Source of the DNA: Dipteronia dyeriana
Taxonomy: Eukaryota; Streptophyta; Magnoliopsida; Sapindales; Sapindaceae
Assembly (NCBI GenBank): GCA_032871835.1
Contig: CM065299.1
Span: 2,079,001 to 2,143,000, forward strand
Reading direction: 5' to 3'
DNA: 64,000 nucleotides
Below the pieces are notes generated by a model. That model was not told where the DNA came from, did no database searches, and saw only the letters and a list, made by a program, of their open reading frames with translations. Positions 52,956 through 64,000 of the stretch are shown here, in pieces. Every line of letters begins with the position of its first letter. The stretch's first letter is position 1. A program made the position numbers and the translations under genes.

Positions 52956-55726
52956 ATGAAGGGGCTATTCAAGACCAAGCCGAAGACGCCGACGGAGCTC
53001 GTGAGTTCAACCCGCGAGCTCCTCCCTTACGCCGACAAAACCACAGAGATTCGTGAACGTAAACGCGAAGAAAAGGTTCGAAAATCATGCATTTTATTTG
53101 TATCATCGTTTCGTTCTTATTTTTCGATACAATATAAATTTTGACAAAGCAGATGCATGGACATGTTAGAGATCGATTTCACGAAATTGATTATGTTTTT
53201 GAGACAGAGAAACAAATCCAGGCACATTTTGTTACGGAAATTACGTGGAATTTATGATTTCGATCACCGTTTCAAATGCGATAATAAATGTAGAACGAGA
53301 TCAAATTGGTGAGAACATTTACGGAGGTCTTGTTGGTGCAGGTGGCTGAGCTGAATAAAACAATCCTTGAGATGAGAATAGTGCTTTATGGCAGTGATCA
53401 ATCGGAACCAAATGCCGATGCCTGTGAACAATTGACACAGGAATTTTTTCGGGAGGATACATTCCGTCTTCTCACCACTTCTCTTCCGAAATTGAACTTA
53501 GGGGTGATCACCATTTATAATAAATCGATTCAACCGACTGTATATCATGAAATTTTCATGTAATTTGATGTCACAACGAGCATTATTTTTTATTATGATT
53601 TTTATTTTTATTTCAGGCTCGCCGAGATGCCACCAATATCATGGCGAATTTGCAGAGACAGAGAGTTGATTCAAGGGTGATTGCCTGCAAGTATTTGGAA
53701 GATAACTTGGATCTTATGGATATTCTGATATCTGGGTAAATTGGTCCTGATTTTTTTTTTCAGGATCAAAGTTATATAACGTTGTAGAAATGAAACTAGA
53801 AATATTGTTAGATGACTAAGTTGATTATTGTTGGGTTAATCTCAGCTACGAAGACTGTGATATTGCTCTGACATATGGCACGATTTTGAGGGAGTGCATA
53901 CGCCATCAGAGCATCGCAAAGTAAGCAACATTTCTAATGTGACAAATTAATTGAGTTTTTACGAAATTAAATTTATCTTCAACTGTTATTGAAATTCATT
54001 TTCAGAATGATTTTTTTTTCTTGTTTTGCTGTTTTGCATGAGCTATATCACAATTGAAACATGTCATATTAATCTTCCGAATTTTAGAAATTTTGGATGT
54101 CCGGAATTTTAATCTCCACCGTAGCTTGAAGAAAAACAATTTGTGTCGATTACCAATATTTGTTAAGAGTATTGTTTTGAATTAATTACCTTGGTTGATT
54201 CCACAGGTATGTACTGAACTCAGGGCATATGAAGAAGTTTTTCATTTACTTACAGAATCCAAATTTTGACATTGCTTCTGATGTTCAAGCAACTTTTAAA
54301 GTTGAGTGGCGCTGTTGATCTTGTTATGGTTTCAGTTGTTTTTATTTGTTGGTTGGAAATTTTTCAAACATGAATCCTGACACATAGCGAACATTACAGG
54401 AACTTCTGACGAGGCATAAGACTACCGTGGCAGAATTTCTTTCTACCAATTATGACTGGGTTAGCATTGTTAGATCATTTGATGGCTTGCTGTATTGTAT
54501 TCTTTTTAAGAATTCTTGATTGTTGAAGAATCAATAATCCAAATAGCTTGAAAGCTTACAGGAAAGAATAGTACTTTATCTGAAATCGTCGATTCTTGTT
54601 GTATGGTTCCAGTTTTTCGAAGAATACAATTCACAGTTGTTGGAATCTACAAGTTACATCACCAAACGGCATGCTGTCAAGGTACACATAACAAAACATT
54701 AATGTATTCCTTACAGAAGAAGAAAACTTTCCAGGATTCATTTTGCTTATATACATGTCTCAGCTTTTGGGAGATATTTTACTAGATCGTGCCAATTCTT
54801 CTGTGATGGTACGATACGTGAGCTTGTTAGATAACATGAGGATCCTGATGAATCTTCTTCGTGTACGAATTGTTTCTCTCTCTCCTAATTATGTATGCCT
54901 GAATATATTTATATATAGTGCAGGCCCGTTCTATATTTGAGACAATTGAAATCTCTGTTTCACTCACAGGATTCAAACAAAACTATCAAGTTCGAGAGTT
55001 TTCATGTATTCAAGGTGCGGTATAATAAATTGGCCGAGCAGGATGCAATAAAATAGCATCACTGACCACAATCTACCATACTGGATTGAATTGGACCGCA
55101 TCGTAAATTTTTATGATTTAGTTGATATGTTCAACTCTAATTTATTCTCTTTTCATTTTTTTTTATAGCTGTTTGTTGCAAATCAACAGAAGCCTGAAGA
55201 GATCACCCGTGTCCTAGTCTCGAATCGGAGTAAACTTCTTCGATTCTTCGCTGATTTCACCCTTGAGAAAGGTGGGTATATAAAACTTTTATCCTCAATG
55301 CGCATCGATAAATATATATCAATGTTTTATATATGGGCTATTAGATTTAATTGTTTTGACTCAGCCTGTTTGCATTTGTTGGTGTTTATCCATAATCTAT
55401 AACCCACATACAATGCATTGATGTATTTATATAAACATCGGTGTGTATTGAAGAGAAAATGACTATATTATATATAAAAAACATACTGAATCTCATACCT
55501 GAAATGTCCTCGTGCCATTGATCTTTGAATGCTTAAATCTCTTATATTTTGAACATGCAACGTGAGACTAAAATTTGTATTAATTCTCATCACAGCAAAT
55601 GAACAGTTCGAATCTGACAAATCATATATCATGAGAGAGATTTCTATGTTGGAAACAAACGATGTCCGTCCATCCACAGATGATTCAGATGATTGTGAGA
55701 GTATCTGTGCGTCAACTTCAAGTTGA
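52956..55726 (+). CDS. MO25: MO25-like protein (CAB39/Hym1 family scaffold)
   Basis: Eleven exons give 358 aa: 52956-53075, 53342-53503, 53617-53735, 53846-53920, 54207-54300, 54400-54459, 54613-54681, 54764-54862, 54970-55014, 55169-55271 and 55596-55726. All are GT..AG and in frame. It starts [20 protein letters not shown], the family N-terminus. The only in-frame codon upstream that could start is a GTG at 52935. Armadillo-like helical repeats fill the protein, with family blocks [68 protein letters not shown] and [14 protein letters not shown]25 binds and activates STE20/GCK-type kinases. In plants it is linked to cell polarity and growth. The Ser/Asp-rich C-terminal tail is slightly longer than usual (family ~340 aa). 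Confidence 0.93.
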
Positions 55727-56330
55727 TTTCATTTACTCATTTGATGCTTTCCAAACTGATATACAATCAAGACCTAAATATATGTGCATTATGCATATCA
55801 ATGCTTTCTAGCATCAAGCTAGTTTCCAAATTCGATCAAGTCTTTGTTCCATCCATCAGGAATTTGTGTACCTAAGAGTATCAGTACTGTAATGTTTACG
55901 CGGTGTAAATAAACTAAGATATAGCCTCCTGCATCATGTATTGTTTCTAATTTGTTATTCTAATGACATCTTATTATATACGTTGAGATAAATTAAGATT
56001 ACGGCACCACATGACGGGGGTTTTGAGATCATCAAAGCTGTAGTACTGTCCTCAATGCGATAAACTCCTCACACCAAACCACTGAGATCATGAGTTCAAA
56101 TTGTATCTCAAATATTTATTTATTGATTTATTAAAATGTAGTGTAGTGTTTGGGTAGGATATCACAACAGAAATTCTGAATTTTTATATATTCAGGGTTT
56201 ACTATCAGATCAATCTCATCTCGTCAAACTTCAGTGAGTTAACCACCATATTCAAATTTTTATCGTCCCTTAAATTTTTCTATTTTCTATTCTTCCTCTG
56301 CTACTCGATCTTTGTCATGGATAGAATCTT

Positions 56331-56591
56331 TGTTGAGATCTCGGTCAACTCAAGATCCCAACTTAGACTAACCTGTCACAAATACTTCAAACAAAATGAC
56401 AGACTAAATACTGAACCCTAATTTTATCAATCAAGATTAATTGATTCAAGAATAACGAAAAACAACACAGAGAAACCCTAAATAAATCAAACACATATAT
56501 GAGCAATAAAATAAAAACAGACACACAAGAATTATCGTGGTTCGGCCATAATTAGGACCTACATCCACACTGAGTCTCTTTGGAGAGACTC

Positions 56592-56636
<45 letters not shown>

Positions 56637-57234
56637 TTACAGCCTTTACAACCCAGAAATTACACAAGAACATCCCTTACAAAGAAGAAGCCAGAATATA
56701 GACACAAGAATGCCCTCAAAAGGAGCCCAGAACCCAGATATACTACTTACTCGACCAACTGACCTATTTCAACATGCTCAAAACTGAGACAATAACCCAG
56801 AATACAACAAAAATAGTATCAGCAGATGCACAAGCATCTACTCTCTCTTATATTCTTCTACACCGAGATTCACTACAGAGAAGCATCAAATACAAGATAA
56901 ACACCAAGAACACAAAGAACAACCAAGAGAGAGAAAGCTTCAGAGAAAATAATCAAAAAAACCTAGAAATCAGAAATAAAATGCATTCTCTCTCCATCGC
57001 TATGTTTTTATACCCATTATCAGATAAGTCCAGCTCACACGAAGATGGCCAACCAAAAGCTTCCAAGTCAGCAGAAAATCCTAACTCAGCCACATAATTT
57101 TGATATGGCATGAAACGACCCCGTATTGAGTAAGTTGCGGGCCAAGTTGGGAGCAGAATGGTCTTGGGCTCTGATGGCTTCAACCCATCTTATCATTGGG
57201 CTTGGATTGGGCTTGAAGATGGGCTACAACAACA
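56331..57234. mobile_element. Solo LTR, 904 bp
   Basis: Starts TGTTGAGATC and ends CTACAACAACA, so TG..CA ends with a short inverted TGTTG/CAACA. It is flanked by a perfect 5-bp target duplication ATCTT (56326-56330 and 57235-57239). The interior has ATTATCGTGGTTCGGCC, a wording common in plant LTRs, and a (TA)n run at about 56597-56632. No internal retrotransposon domains follow, so it is the product of LTR-LTR recombination. Confidence 0.8.
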
Positions 57235-57539
57235 ATCTTGATATGTTATTTTTTTTCTATGCTGTATGACTCTTTGGCCAGATATGGTTTTAACTTTATT
57301 TTCTGTTCAAGGCACCGCATATTCTTCACTTTTATAGTGTTATCGTTTTTGGGCTAGCTTTGGTGCTGAATTGTCTGTGTATTATATCAAAAACCAGGAC
57401 AGGGAACTAGAATGATAGAATTGACGGACTAAATAATAAAAGCTTAAAATTTATAGTATTAAAATATAAATTTTGACATTTATTTTATTTTTAATGATTT
57501 TTTAACTATAATTTTTGTTCGGAGGCCCGAAATTCAAAG

Positions 57540-57660
57540 AGGGACCACGACGATTGTGTTGTATGTTTGGAGGATTTCAATGATGAAGATGATGATGAAT
57601 CAGATGTCTACATGGACTTGGAGATTTACAATGACTTGAACCTTGGGGCTGATGATCATA
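57540..57660 (+). pseudogene. Possible RING-finger gene fragment
   Basis: The plus strand reads DHDDCVVCLEDFNDEDDDES. The C-x2-C-LEDF wording resembles the start of a RING-H2 E3 ligase domain, followed by an acidic stretch. The rest of the domain is absent. It could be chance in an acidic frame. Confidence 0.25.
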
Positions 57661-58433
57661 CATGTAGCTTTGCATGGTCTATCAATTCAACTGATTTTTG
57701 TTTTCTTGTCATTATAGTTTTCGGGTTATTAATTTCTTGTTATTATAGTTTTTGGGTTATTAAGGTCTTTCACCTGTTAAGTTTTCCATACTTGTGATAT
57801 TTTTACGTGTATTTTGTGTTGCGACATTCATTGGTGAGTCCATTGAGGAGGCTACTTTTGTATTTAAATATTTCTAACTTATCCAAGTGGGAGTTGGGAC
57901 CATCCATCAATCCATGCCAACTTATATGTTGCAAGTGAAACCAATTTTGTCTAAATAGTTCCATCTTTTCGGATCAAGGTTGTTTTTATTTATTTATTTA
58001 TTGATACCTAAAAGTTGATTTTGAGATCAGAAGCAAAACCAGCTACTTTAAATTTGGGGGATTGAGTTGTCATGGCAAGAAATTTTTTAAAATAAATATA
58101 AATAACAAAAGATATGGGGGTAAAAATATAAAAACTATAATTATTTTTTAACAAAAAAAAATACCTTCGGAGGATCCATAGCTTAGCCGGTGTCTAGAAT
58201 ACACGTAGACAAAGCATTACAAATACGGTTCGGATAACAAATTTTTATCGATTCATATATACAAATGCACCCACCAAATTCTCTCTAAAAAGAATTACAC
58301 AATTAATCGTAATTAAATACAAAAAAATGTACAACCAAACCATGTCCACTGCTAGCTCTCTATGACTATATACTCGCAAATTCACGATCACCAACTAAGA
58401 AACCCCAATAAGTCCATTAATATTATACACAAA

Positions 58434-59554
58434 CTACACAATATCTTGTTGTGGCCTTGTATTTGCTCCATTGACTCCATTGACGTTCTGATCAGAGTTC
58501 TTGCGATTCTTCCTCTTCCTATGTATATATACGGACCAAGTTATGATCTCTAAAATGATCGACATGACACCATAAGCTACCAACAGATAGAACATCCCCA
58601 ACCACAACCTTGTGTCTGGTTCCAATAGACTTAATCCCTCGAGAATGTTGAAAACGATCAAACCAATGATAGCGTATGCCATTAGACGGTGGTAGATGGT
58701 CCAGTGCAGCCTGTATTTGTGATCTGGTCCCGGCCTCAAACCCAGAGAAAACATCTGCAAAATGTGTGTCAAGAAATTAAGACTACAATTCGAACATTTA
58801 TTTTTTCTTTATCTAAATGTCAAAACTCAATAAACTAGTCTATCAGGATACACTACGCAGGGGCGGAGGGGGCCTGATCCCTCAAAAAAAAAAAAAAAAA
58901 ATGAAATTGCCTTTATTTCTAAATTTTGGCCCCCCTCCCTCAAATTTTATTTGTTTTTATATTTCTGGCTCTGCACTGAGCGTACACAGGTACTTACGAG
59001 TTACGAACATGTACACCTCTAGGATGAATATTACCTGAAGAGTTGCAAGGCTGAAGAGGGCCATTCCAACATTCTTGTGTCCTTCGCTCCAGGTTACAGG
59101 ATTGTCAATGCCAAGCTTGACACCGGTTGCCCATCCTGCAACGCCGATGACATAGGCAGAACATTGGCAGACAACATGGATGTAAAACCATGCCGGATTC
59201 ACAGACTTGAACAACTTCAGGTATCTAGCAATCATGGCCCCAAGTGGCATCAGAATTCCCCAGCCTACCGCGTTTAGTACTCCATGAACCTGAAAATCCA
59301 TAACACCAAGCTAGCTTTTAATAACAACCGATATAGTATTTATATAAACAGATTTATAATTGATAAAATGGATTGAACATATAGAAACAGATTGATGATC
59401 GGTCACTCACGTTTCGTCTTCTTTGTAAGGCGTCTATACTTGCAGTAGTAGTGTCTGCGGTCTGTCCATGCGAAGCATTATGATGACCATTGGATGCAAT
59501 GAACAGAGTAACCAAAGCAGAAAAGAAGAGGGTTGTTGTTAATTTTTTTTCCAT
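58434..59554 (-). CDS. Cytochrome b561 domain protein lacking the DOMON domain
   Basis: Three exons (59554-59411, 59289-59035, 58754-58434), phase-0 GT..AG junctions, 239 aa. Exon 1 encodes only a signal peptide (MEKKLTTTLFFSALVTLFIA) and a short Thr/Ser/His linker ending LQRRRN. Exons 2 and 3 align with those of the 12.4-kb full-length paralogue (exon 2 is 255 bp in both). The four b561 histidines are present at about 50 (HGVLNA), 86 (FYIHV), 119 (EGHKNVG) and 155 (YHRLMAY). The whole DOMON domain, which in the paralogue lies in exon 1 between the signal peptide and the RRRN linker, is missing. The membrane electron-transfer core therefore looks intact without its extracellular heme module. 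Full-length relatives are ~390 aa. It may be a functional derived form; no stop or frameshift is seen. Confidence 0.88.
58858..58977. mobile_element. Short hAT-type MITE in intron 2 of the b561 gene
   Basis: CAGGGGCGGAGG at the left and, reverse-complemented from the right, CAGTGCAGAGCC resemble the CAGGGGCGGAGCC ends of plant hAT elements. About 120 bp, with a poly(A) tract inside. It lies wholly in the intron between exons 2 and 3. No 8-bp duplication confirmed. Confidence 0.45.
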
Positions 59555-59901
59555 ACTAATCACTTATCGATCCAATCACAGAACTAAAACTCAAAGAAAC
59601 CCAGTTTCTGATAATTGGATCGTGTTACTCGTGTGTCTTGAAATTGTTTTACAGCAATATATATATATGGAATTTCTATGAGTGGAGAGAAGAGTAGTAT
59701 GGTTGGAAGGGAAAGGAGCTTTGAATGATTCTGGCCTGGCCTTCCAAATCGATAATGGATGTGATTCTTATTAATGTGAAATTCATGAAGATGAAGAAAA
59801 TAAAATAGTTTATAAAAGCATAAACGCGTTTGACTTGGCTCATGGTCAATGTAAACATCGGTGGCGTGGCGTCTGTTGTCCTACTTTAACAAAAAAAAAT
59901 T

Positions 59902-61181
59902 GGGTTAATATCATCTGGGTCCCTATGTTATACTGAAAGATCAATTATTTAAACGGGTTTGTTTTTTAACGATGTTTTTTCCTTAACTTTAGAGAAATAC
60001 ATCAAATAAGTCCATCCGTTTGTTTAACGTTAGTCAACGTTAACGATAAGAGAGGTATTTTTTGTCATTTCATTTATGATGTATTAAGTTGTACAAGTGT
60101 TAACACTGAACAATAAATAAATTTTAAAAAATATTTGTATAATTTTAAAAAAAAATTATTATTAACATAAATTAAAAATTAATATTAAAAAAATCAATCT
60201 GTACAATGCTCTCTCTCTTCTATCTTCTTCCTTCTGCCATCTCTCTCGCAAAAAAATCTCTGGAACCAGAGAAAATGCAATATATGTTCCAGTTAAAATA
60301 AATTGAAGCATGAACCTAAGACATCCGGATTCCAACTCAAATAAATTGAAACACGAAAAAAAAAACCCTTTCATTTTCACTTTCTCTTCTCTCTTACGGT
60401 TTTCTTCCTATCTCTCGCCTCCCTCTACAACCTCCACCATCGTTGAAGATGGTCACCGGAGATAGGGAAAACTAACGAAGGAGAAGCCGATCTGCACCCA
60501 CCAGCTTGGAAGAGACGCGGATCTCCTCCACCAGCTTGGAAGAGATGTGGATCTCCTCCACCAGCGTGCAAAGATGGAACGCTACGCAAGGAGTAGAACG
60601 CCAAATAAGGAACGTCGCGAAGATGGAACGCCGATCATAGTGGCGAAAGTGCAGATGCTGGAGGTGGAATATGAAGGCACGATGGATCGCTAGTGGGTAG
60701 ATTAGAACAAAATTTCTCTATTTTTCTAGATTGAATTTCTATGTATATTATTTTTATTTTTATTTTTATTTTTTGAAATTTAGGTGGTTTAATTGAAGTA
60801 TAATATATTGATTATTGCTATTGATTTGGGTTCTTTTGTGGAATTGAGTTGGGTTTGTAGATTTTTGTTATGGAATTTGGTTTGAAGAAATTTAGATTGT
60901 GCTTGGGGAGTAAGAAAATGTAAGAATCCTGATATTTGTAAGAAAGTTTAGATTTTGCCTTTAATGGTCTATGATTTGTGTTTGGTCTGAGTTTGATGTT
61001 GATGATGATGTTTTTAGGGTTTGGTGGTTGATATTGATGCTTGTTGAATTTTTTTTTCGTGATTATCTCTACCGTATTGAATTTGGAGATGATTTCTTGT
61101 CAAAAAATAAAAGAATCTGGAGATGATGGTGATTCTAAAAAAATAGTTATTGTCAAAAAAAATATGGATAAACTAATGTTG

Positions 61182-61241
<60 letters not shown>

Positions 61242-61741
61242 TAATTTTATTTATTATCTCCACCTCTTTTATTTTTTATTAAATTGTGATAAAGATGAAG
61301 TTTCCAGATTTCCAGTTGTGATGAAGTTTCCGATTTCCAAATTTAATGATGAACTTATTTTCAAATTGGATGTAGATTTATTTTAAAGTTTTTTCTGATA
61401 TGTTTTCTTATTTTCTCTATATATTTTTTCTCTTGGATTTTTTTAATAACACTTTCTTTTTTTAATTAGTCTAAAAATATATAAACTTTCTAATTAATGT
61501 TGAAGGTAAATTGGTCAATTCATATATTCTGTCATGTTTGACTGTTAAAAAAAAATTAAAAGGACCTATTTGATATATTTCTAAAAAATCAAGGAAAACA
61601 TTGTTAAAAAAACGAACTCATTTAAATAATTGACCTATTTGATATATTTCTCAAAATCAAGGAAAACATTGTTAAAAAAGTGAACTCATTTAAATAATTG
61701 ATCTTTCAACATAATATGGGGGATCCAGATGATATTAACTC
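59902..61741. mobile_element. MULE-like element with >100-bp inverted termini
   Basis: The left end GGGTTAATATCATCTGGGTC mirrors the right end (reverse complement GAGTTAATATCATCTGGATC). The match continues through GAAAGATCAATTATTTAAA and ATACATCAAATA-type words for over 100 bp. Flanks are A-rich and only imperfectly repeated (AAAAAAATT versus AAAAAATAT). Inside are a 30-bp tandem repeat (CCACCAGCTTGGAAGAGA, about 60497-60570), a (TA)n run (61188-61240) and a tandem duplication of ~80 bp of the right terminal repeat (61560-61720). No transposase. Confidence 0.7.
61188..61240. repeat. (TA)n microsatellite
   Basis: About 26 uninterrupted TA units, inside the MULE-like element. Confidence 0.9.
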
Positions 61742-63589
61742 AAAAAATATTATCATACGGTTGTTTCGGGTCCCCTAGCTAGGTCTCATTACAAGAAGTT
61801 TCTATGGGATCTCTATTAGGGATGGATCATGGTTGGAGAACCCTATCTGAGTAAATTTTACCCTCAAATGAGTTTTTTAGGTTTGAAGTCAAATTAGTTT
61901 GAATTTTTTTTTTAAAAAATATTTTATATAAAAAAAATGTTCACCTATAAAACCTAATTTGAAGCTCCAAATTACAATTTATCATCTTTGAAGAACAAAA
62001 CTTTCATATAGTAAGAAATTATATTTTATTGTATTGATATCATCATAGTTAAGTAGAAAATATTTATTTTTGTTTAGTTTTTATTTTAGTTTCATATTTG
62101 GATAGTTAAATAGAGATATTTTTTTATTTTTTAATATCTTGTTTGGGTTTTGAGATAAAAAGTCTGTGATTTATTCTATTTCTATTTCTTGATTTTAGTA
62201 GAATAATATCAGTTAAGAGAGTCGAGTGTTAAGTAGAGATTTTTTTATTTATTATTTATATCAAGATAGTTAAATTTTAAGCATTCATTTTTATTAAATT
62301 TTTAAAATATATTTTATTGGAATATCTTACAAAAAATAAATTACACTATTAATTTAAATTTTATTATCATTAATAGTGTAATATATATATATATGACGAT
62401 TAAAAGTGTAGGGACAAGAAAGTCAAATTACAGGTTTTCAGATATTGTGTTTTGAGAATATAAAAAAACAAACTTCAGATTTCAGACCTATTCAGATTTC
62501 AGAATTGTTTAAATTTCAGACAAAAAAACAAACGCCACCTTAACCTCTATTTTTAAAATGGAGGAGGTGGTGGGGCCACCGCCCACTCCATTCCCTCATT
62601 TCCCCATTAATTTTATTTTTATTTTATATCTAAAATCTAAACAATAAAAAAAAATCACCGTTAATTTATTTGTGTTTATTCTTATTTTGTATTTTGGATT
62701 GTTTGAAGATGTAAACTTTAAATTTGTTCTGACAGATATTGTGTAATACTCTGTTTTAACAAAATCAAACTAGAGATTAGAATGATCAGATTTTAAATTC
62801 CACATTTCAATTTTCAACTTTGTGATTAGAAATGAAAAGAAATGAGGTTTACAGTGAGTGTGGTGTAACCTCCCCCCAAATACCCGATACCCAGATCTCT
62901 CAAATGGGTTTTGGGGGGATTAAGGGAGATTTGAGGAATGGAAGTGGGGGTGGAGGACCCTCGCCCCAATGGGCCCTAGGGCCCCACACCCATCCATGTT
63001 CTCTACTTACCAAATTTTTTACTTCCAATTCGATTCAAGGAATAATCATCAACTCTATTTCTCTATTTTATTAATAACTTTAGTTCTATTTATTCAACAA
63101 ATAGTTGCCAATGATCAAACATTGTTTACACTCAGAGCATCAGAACTAGGAAAACTCCCATTCATCGGACCTTCCTGCCAAGCTTGGTGTTTATAGACAA
63201 CAAGTCACTAGTGAGTCTCATCCAAAGGATTACGATTTTTCGCTATCCGGGTATGTCTGAGATGGTACTGGAATTGTTTTCCAAGGCAAATTTATAACCA
63301 TCTGGAAGTTAAAAGTTTGATATATATAACTCTAACTTTGCAATGATTTAATGATATAAATGGGTACTGTTTGTTTGAAAGGAAAGCAAAAGAAAGCAGA
63401 AAAGTAAAACATACTCTGTCAAATAGTAATACATTCAAAACAAAAGAAAATTACAAGTCAAAAACAAAACAACACTTCAACAGAAAGCGACATAAGGTAG
63501 ATAATAAACAAGAAAACAGACCAAATTTTATTGCTTCCTATACTAGGTTTTTCAACCTGTCAAGTCTAAAGGAGATCAGCCAAGGGATA

Positions 63590-64000
63590 TTAATTAAGAT
63601 GACTATCACTTTTAAGGGGCACAAGGCTTTCGATGTATTTGACAATACGGATATGACCAAAAACTTCGAGGTACCTCATGCATTCCTCATCAAGATCATA
63701 TGAAAATAAATGCCTATCTATACTTAGTTCTATTATAAGATTGCCATCATCAAAAAATCCGTAAGGCATTATAGACCGTACCGATTCCCTTATTGAATAC
63801 TGCCTCACCCAAGACTCCACAACCCCATATTCCTTCATTAACCATATGTCACAGTTCTCAATCGAGTTATAAGCAATAAGAGCAAGTGATCCTTTGAAAG
63901 TTTTTGGAGCTTGATACACCGACAACTCATACCCTACATAAGGGAAGGGTAGCTTCATCTTGTTAAACTTGTCGGTACAAACATCAAATGACAATATGTA
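63590..64000 (-). CDS. F-box protein, C-terminal part (F-box-associated domain), partial
   Basis: An open minus-strand frame enters from the right edge and ends at a TAA/TGA-type stop at 63590-63592. It reads ..ILSFDVCTDKF..LPFP, GSLALIAYN, CDIWLMKEYGVVESWVRQYSI, FFDDGNLIIEL, LFSYDLDEECMRYLEVFG and YIESLVPL. This is the wording of the F-box-associated (FBA) domain of plant F-box proteins of the At3g23880-like group, whose N-terminal F-box would lie beyond the window. Such proteins select targets for SCF ubiquitin ligases. The end at SLVPLK is the usual C-terminus of the family. Confidence 0.8.
   Translation of the reverse strand, partial: YILSFDVCTDKFNKMKLPFPYVGYELSVYQAPKTFKGSLALIAYNSIENCDIWLMKEYGVVESWVRQYSIRESVRSIMPYGFFDDGNLIIELSIDRHLFSYDLDEECMRYLEVFGHIRIVKYIESLVPLKSDSHLN

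Larger units (their letters stand above)
55727..58433. other. Intergenic stretch between MO25 and the b561-only gene
   Basis: Holds a solo LTR (56331-57234), a possible RING-like fragment (57540-57660) and AT-rich DNA. No intact gene. 58200-58433 is probably the 3' UTR of the minus-strand b561 gene. Confidence 0.55.
59555..63589. other. Intergenic stretch right of the b561-only gene
   Basis: Contains the b561-only promoter (59555-59890), a MULE-like element (59902-61741), AT-rich DNA, a patch of repeated TTCAGATTTCAGA words near 62440-62530 that looks like a MITE end, and short open frames without family features. No gene is supported. Confidence 0.5.

Noticed and set aside
56010..56170. Possible SINE or tRNA-like sequence
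   Set aside because: GAGTTCAAATTG is only loosely B-box-like, and no A box or tail is convincing.
61041..61244. 67-codon frame ending in (IY)n
   Set aside because: Its end is the translated (TA)n microsatellite; no family resemblance.
62832..63196. Plus-strand frames of 75-80 codons near the right end
   Set aside because: No domain, no splice partners, and atypical Gly/Pro-rich composition; not supported as genes.

Overview
This is a stretch of AT-rich eukaryotic nuclear DNA from a plant, almost certainly a eudicot. The genes have many short exons with GT..AG introns (one GC..AG). They encode plant families: GAMETE EXPRESSED 1, DOMON/cytochrome b561 proteins, GH28 exopolygalacturonases, organellar threonyl-tRNA synthetase and MO25. 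The spaces between genes are filled with plant transposons (MULE, hAT, PIF/Harbinger, copia, solo LTR, SINE) and (TA)n/(AAT)n microsatellites. The species cannot be read from the sequence.

Layout. 1-40: possible first codons of a minus-strand gene. 2.67-5.25 kb (+): N-acetyltransferase 9-like, 6 exons, 195 aa. 5.78-6.38 kb (-): a DOMON-only secreted protein. 6.4-12.4 kb: gene-free. 12.41-13.85 kb (+): complete cytochrome b561 + DOMON protein, 3 exons, 393 aa. 14.08-16.37 kb (-): GEX1, 6 exons, 610 aa, with a probable 5'-UTR intron reaching back to about 17.2 kb. 16.76-23.99 kb: about five tandem copies of a ~1 kb unit that looks like the GEX1 promoter, leader exon and start of its leader intron, split by a MULE and a hAT element. 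24-26.6 kb: gene-free. 26.65-45.64 kb (-): four exopolygalacturonase paralogues with the same four-exon structure, separated by a decayed copia element, an 888-bp foldback, MITEs, a solo LTR, a hAT element and a SINE. 46.26-49.68 kb (-): organellar threonyl-tRNA synthetase, 8 exons, 666 aa. 49.87-52.12 kb: a PIF/Harbinger element nested in another. 52.96-55.73 kb (+): MO25-like scaffold, 11 exons, 358 aa. 56.33-57.23 kb: solo LTR. 58.43-59.55 kb (-): cytochrome b561 protein without a DOMON domain. 59.9-61.74 kb: second MULE-like element. 63.59-64.0 kb (-): C-terminus of an F-box-associated-domain protein, cut by the window edge.

Functional themes. The four polygalacturonases (pectin trimming in the cell wall; this clade is typically pollen-expressed) and GEX1 (gamete nuclear fusion) suggest reproductive expression, but that is inference. 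The three DOMON/b561 genes form a full-length copy and two complementary half-copies. The most unusual features are the amplified GEX1-leader array, the split DOMON/b561 architectures, and a cis-block conserved upstream of the polygalacturonases that is duplicated in one of them. Exon coordinates were worked out by hand from reading frame, splice sites and family expectation. All full-length gene models close in frame.
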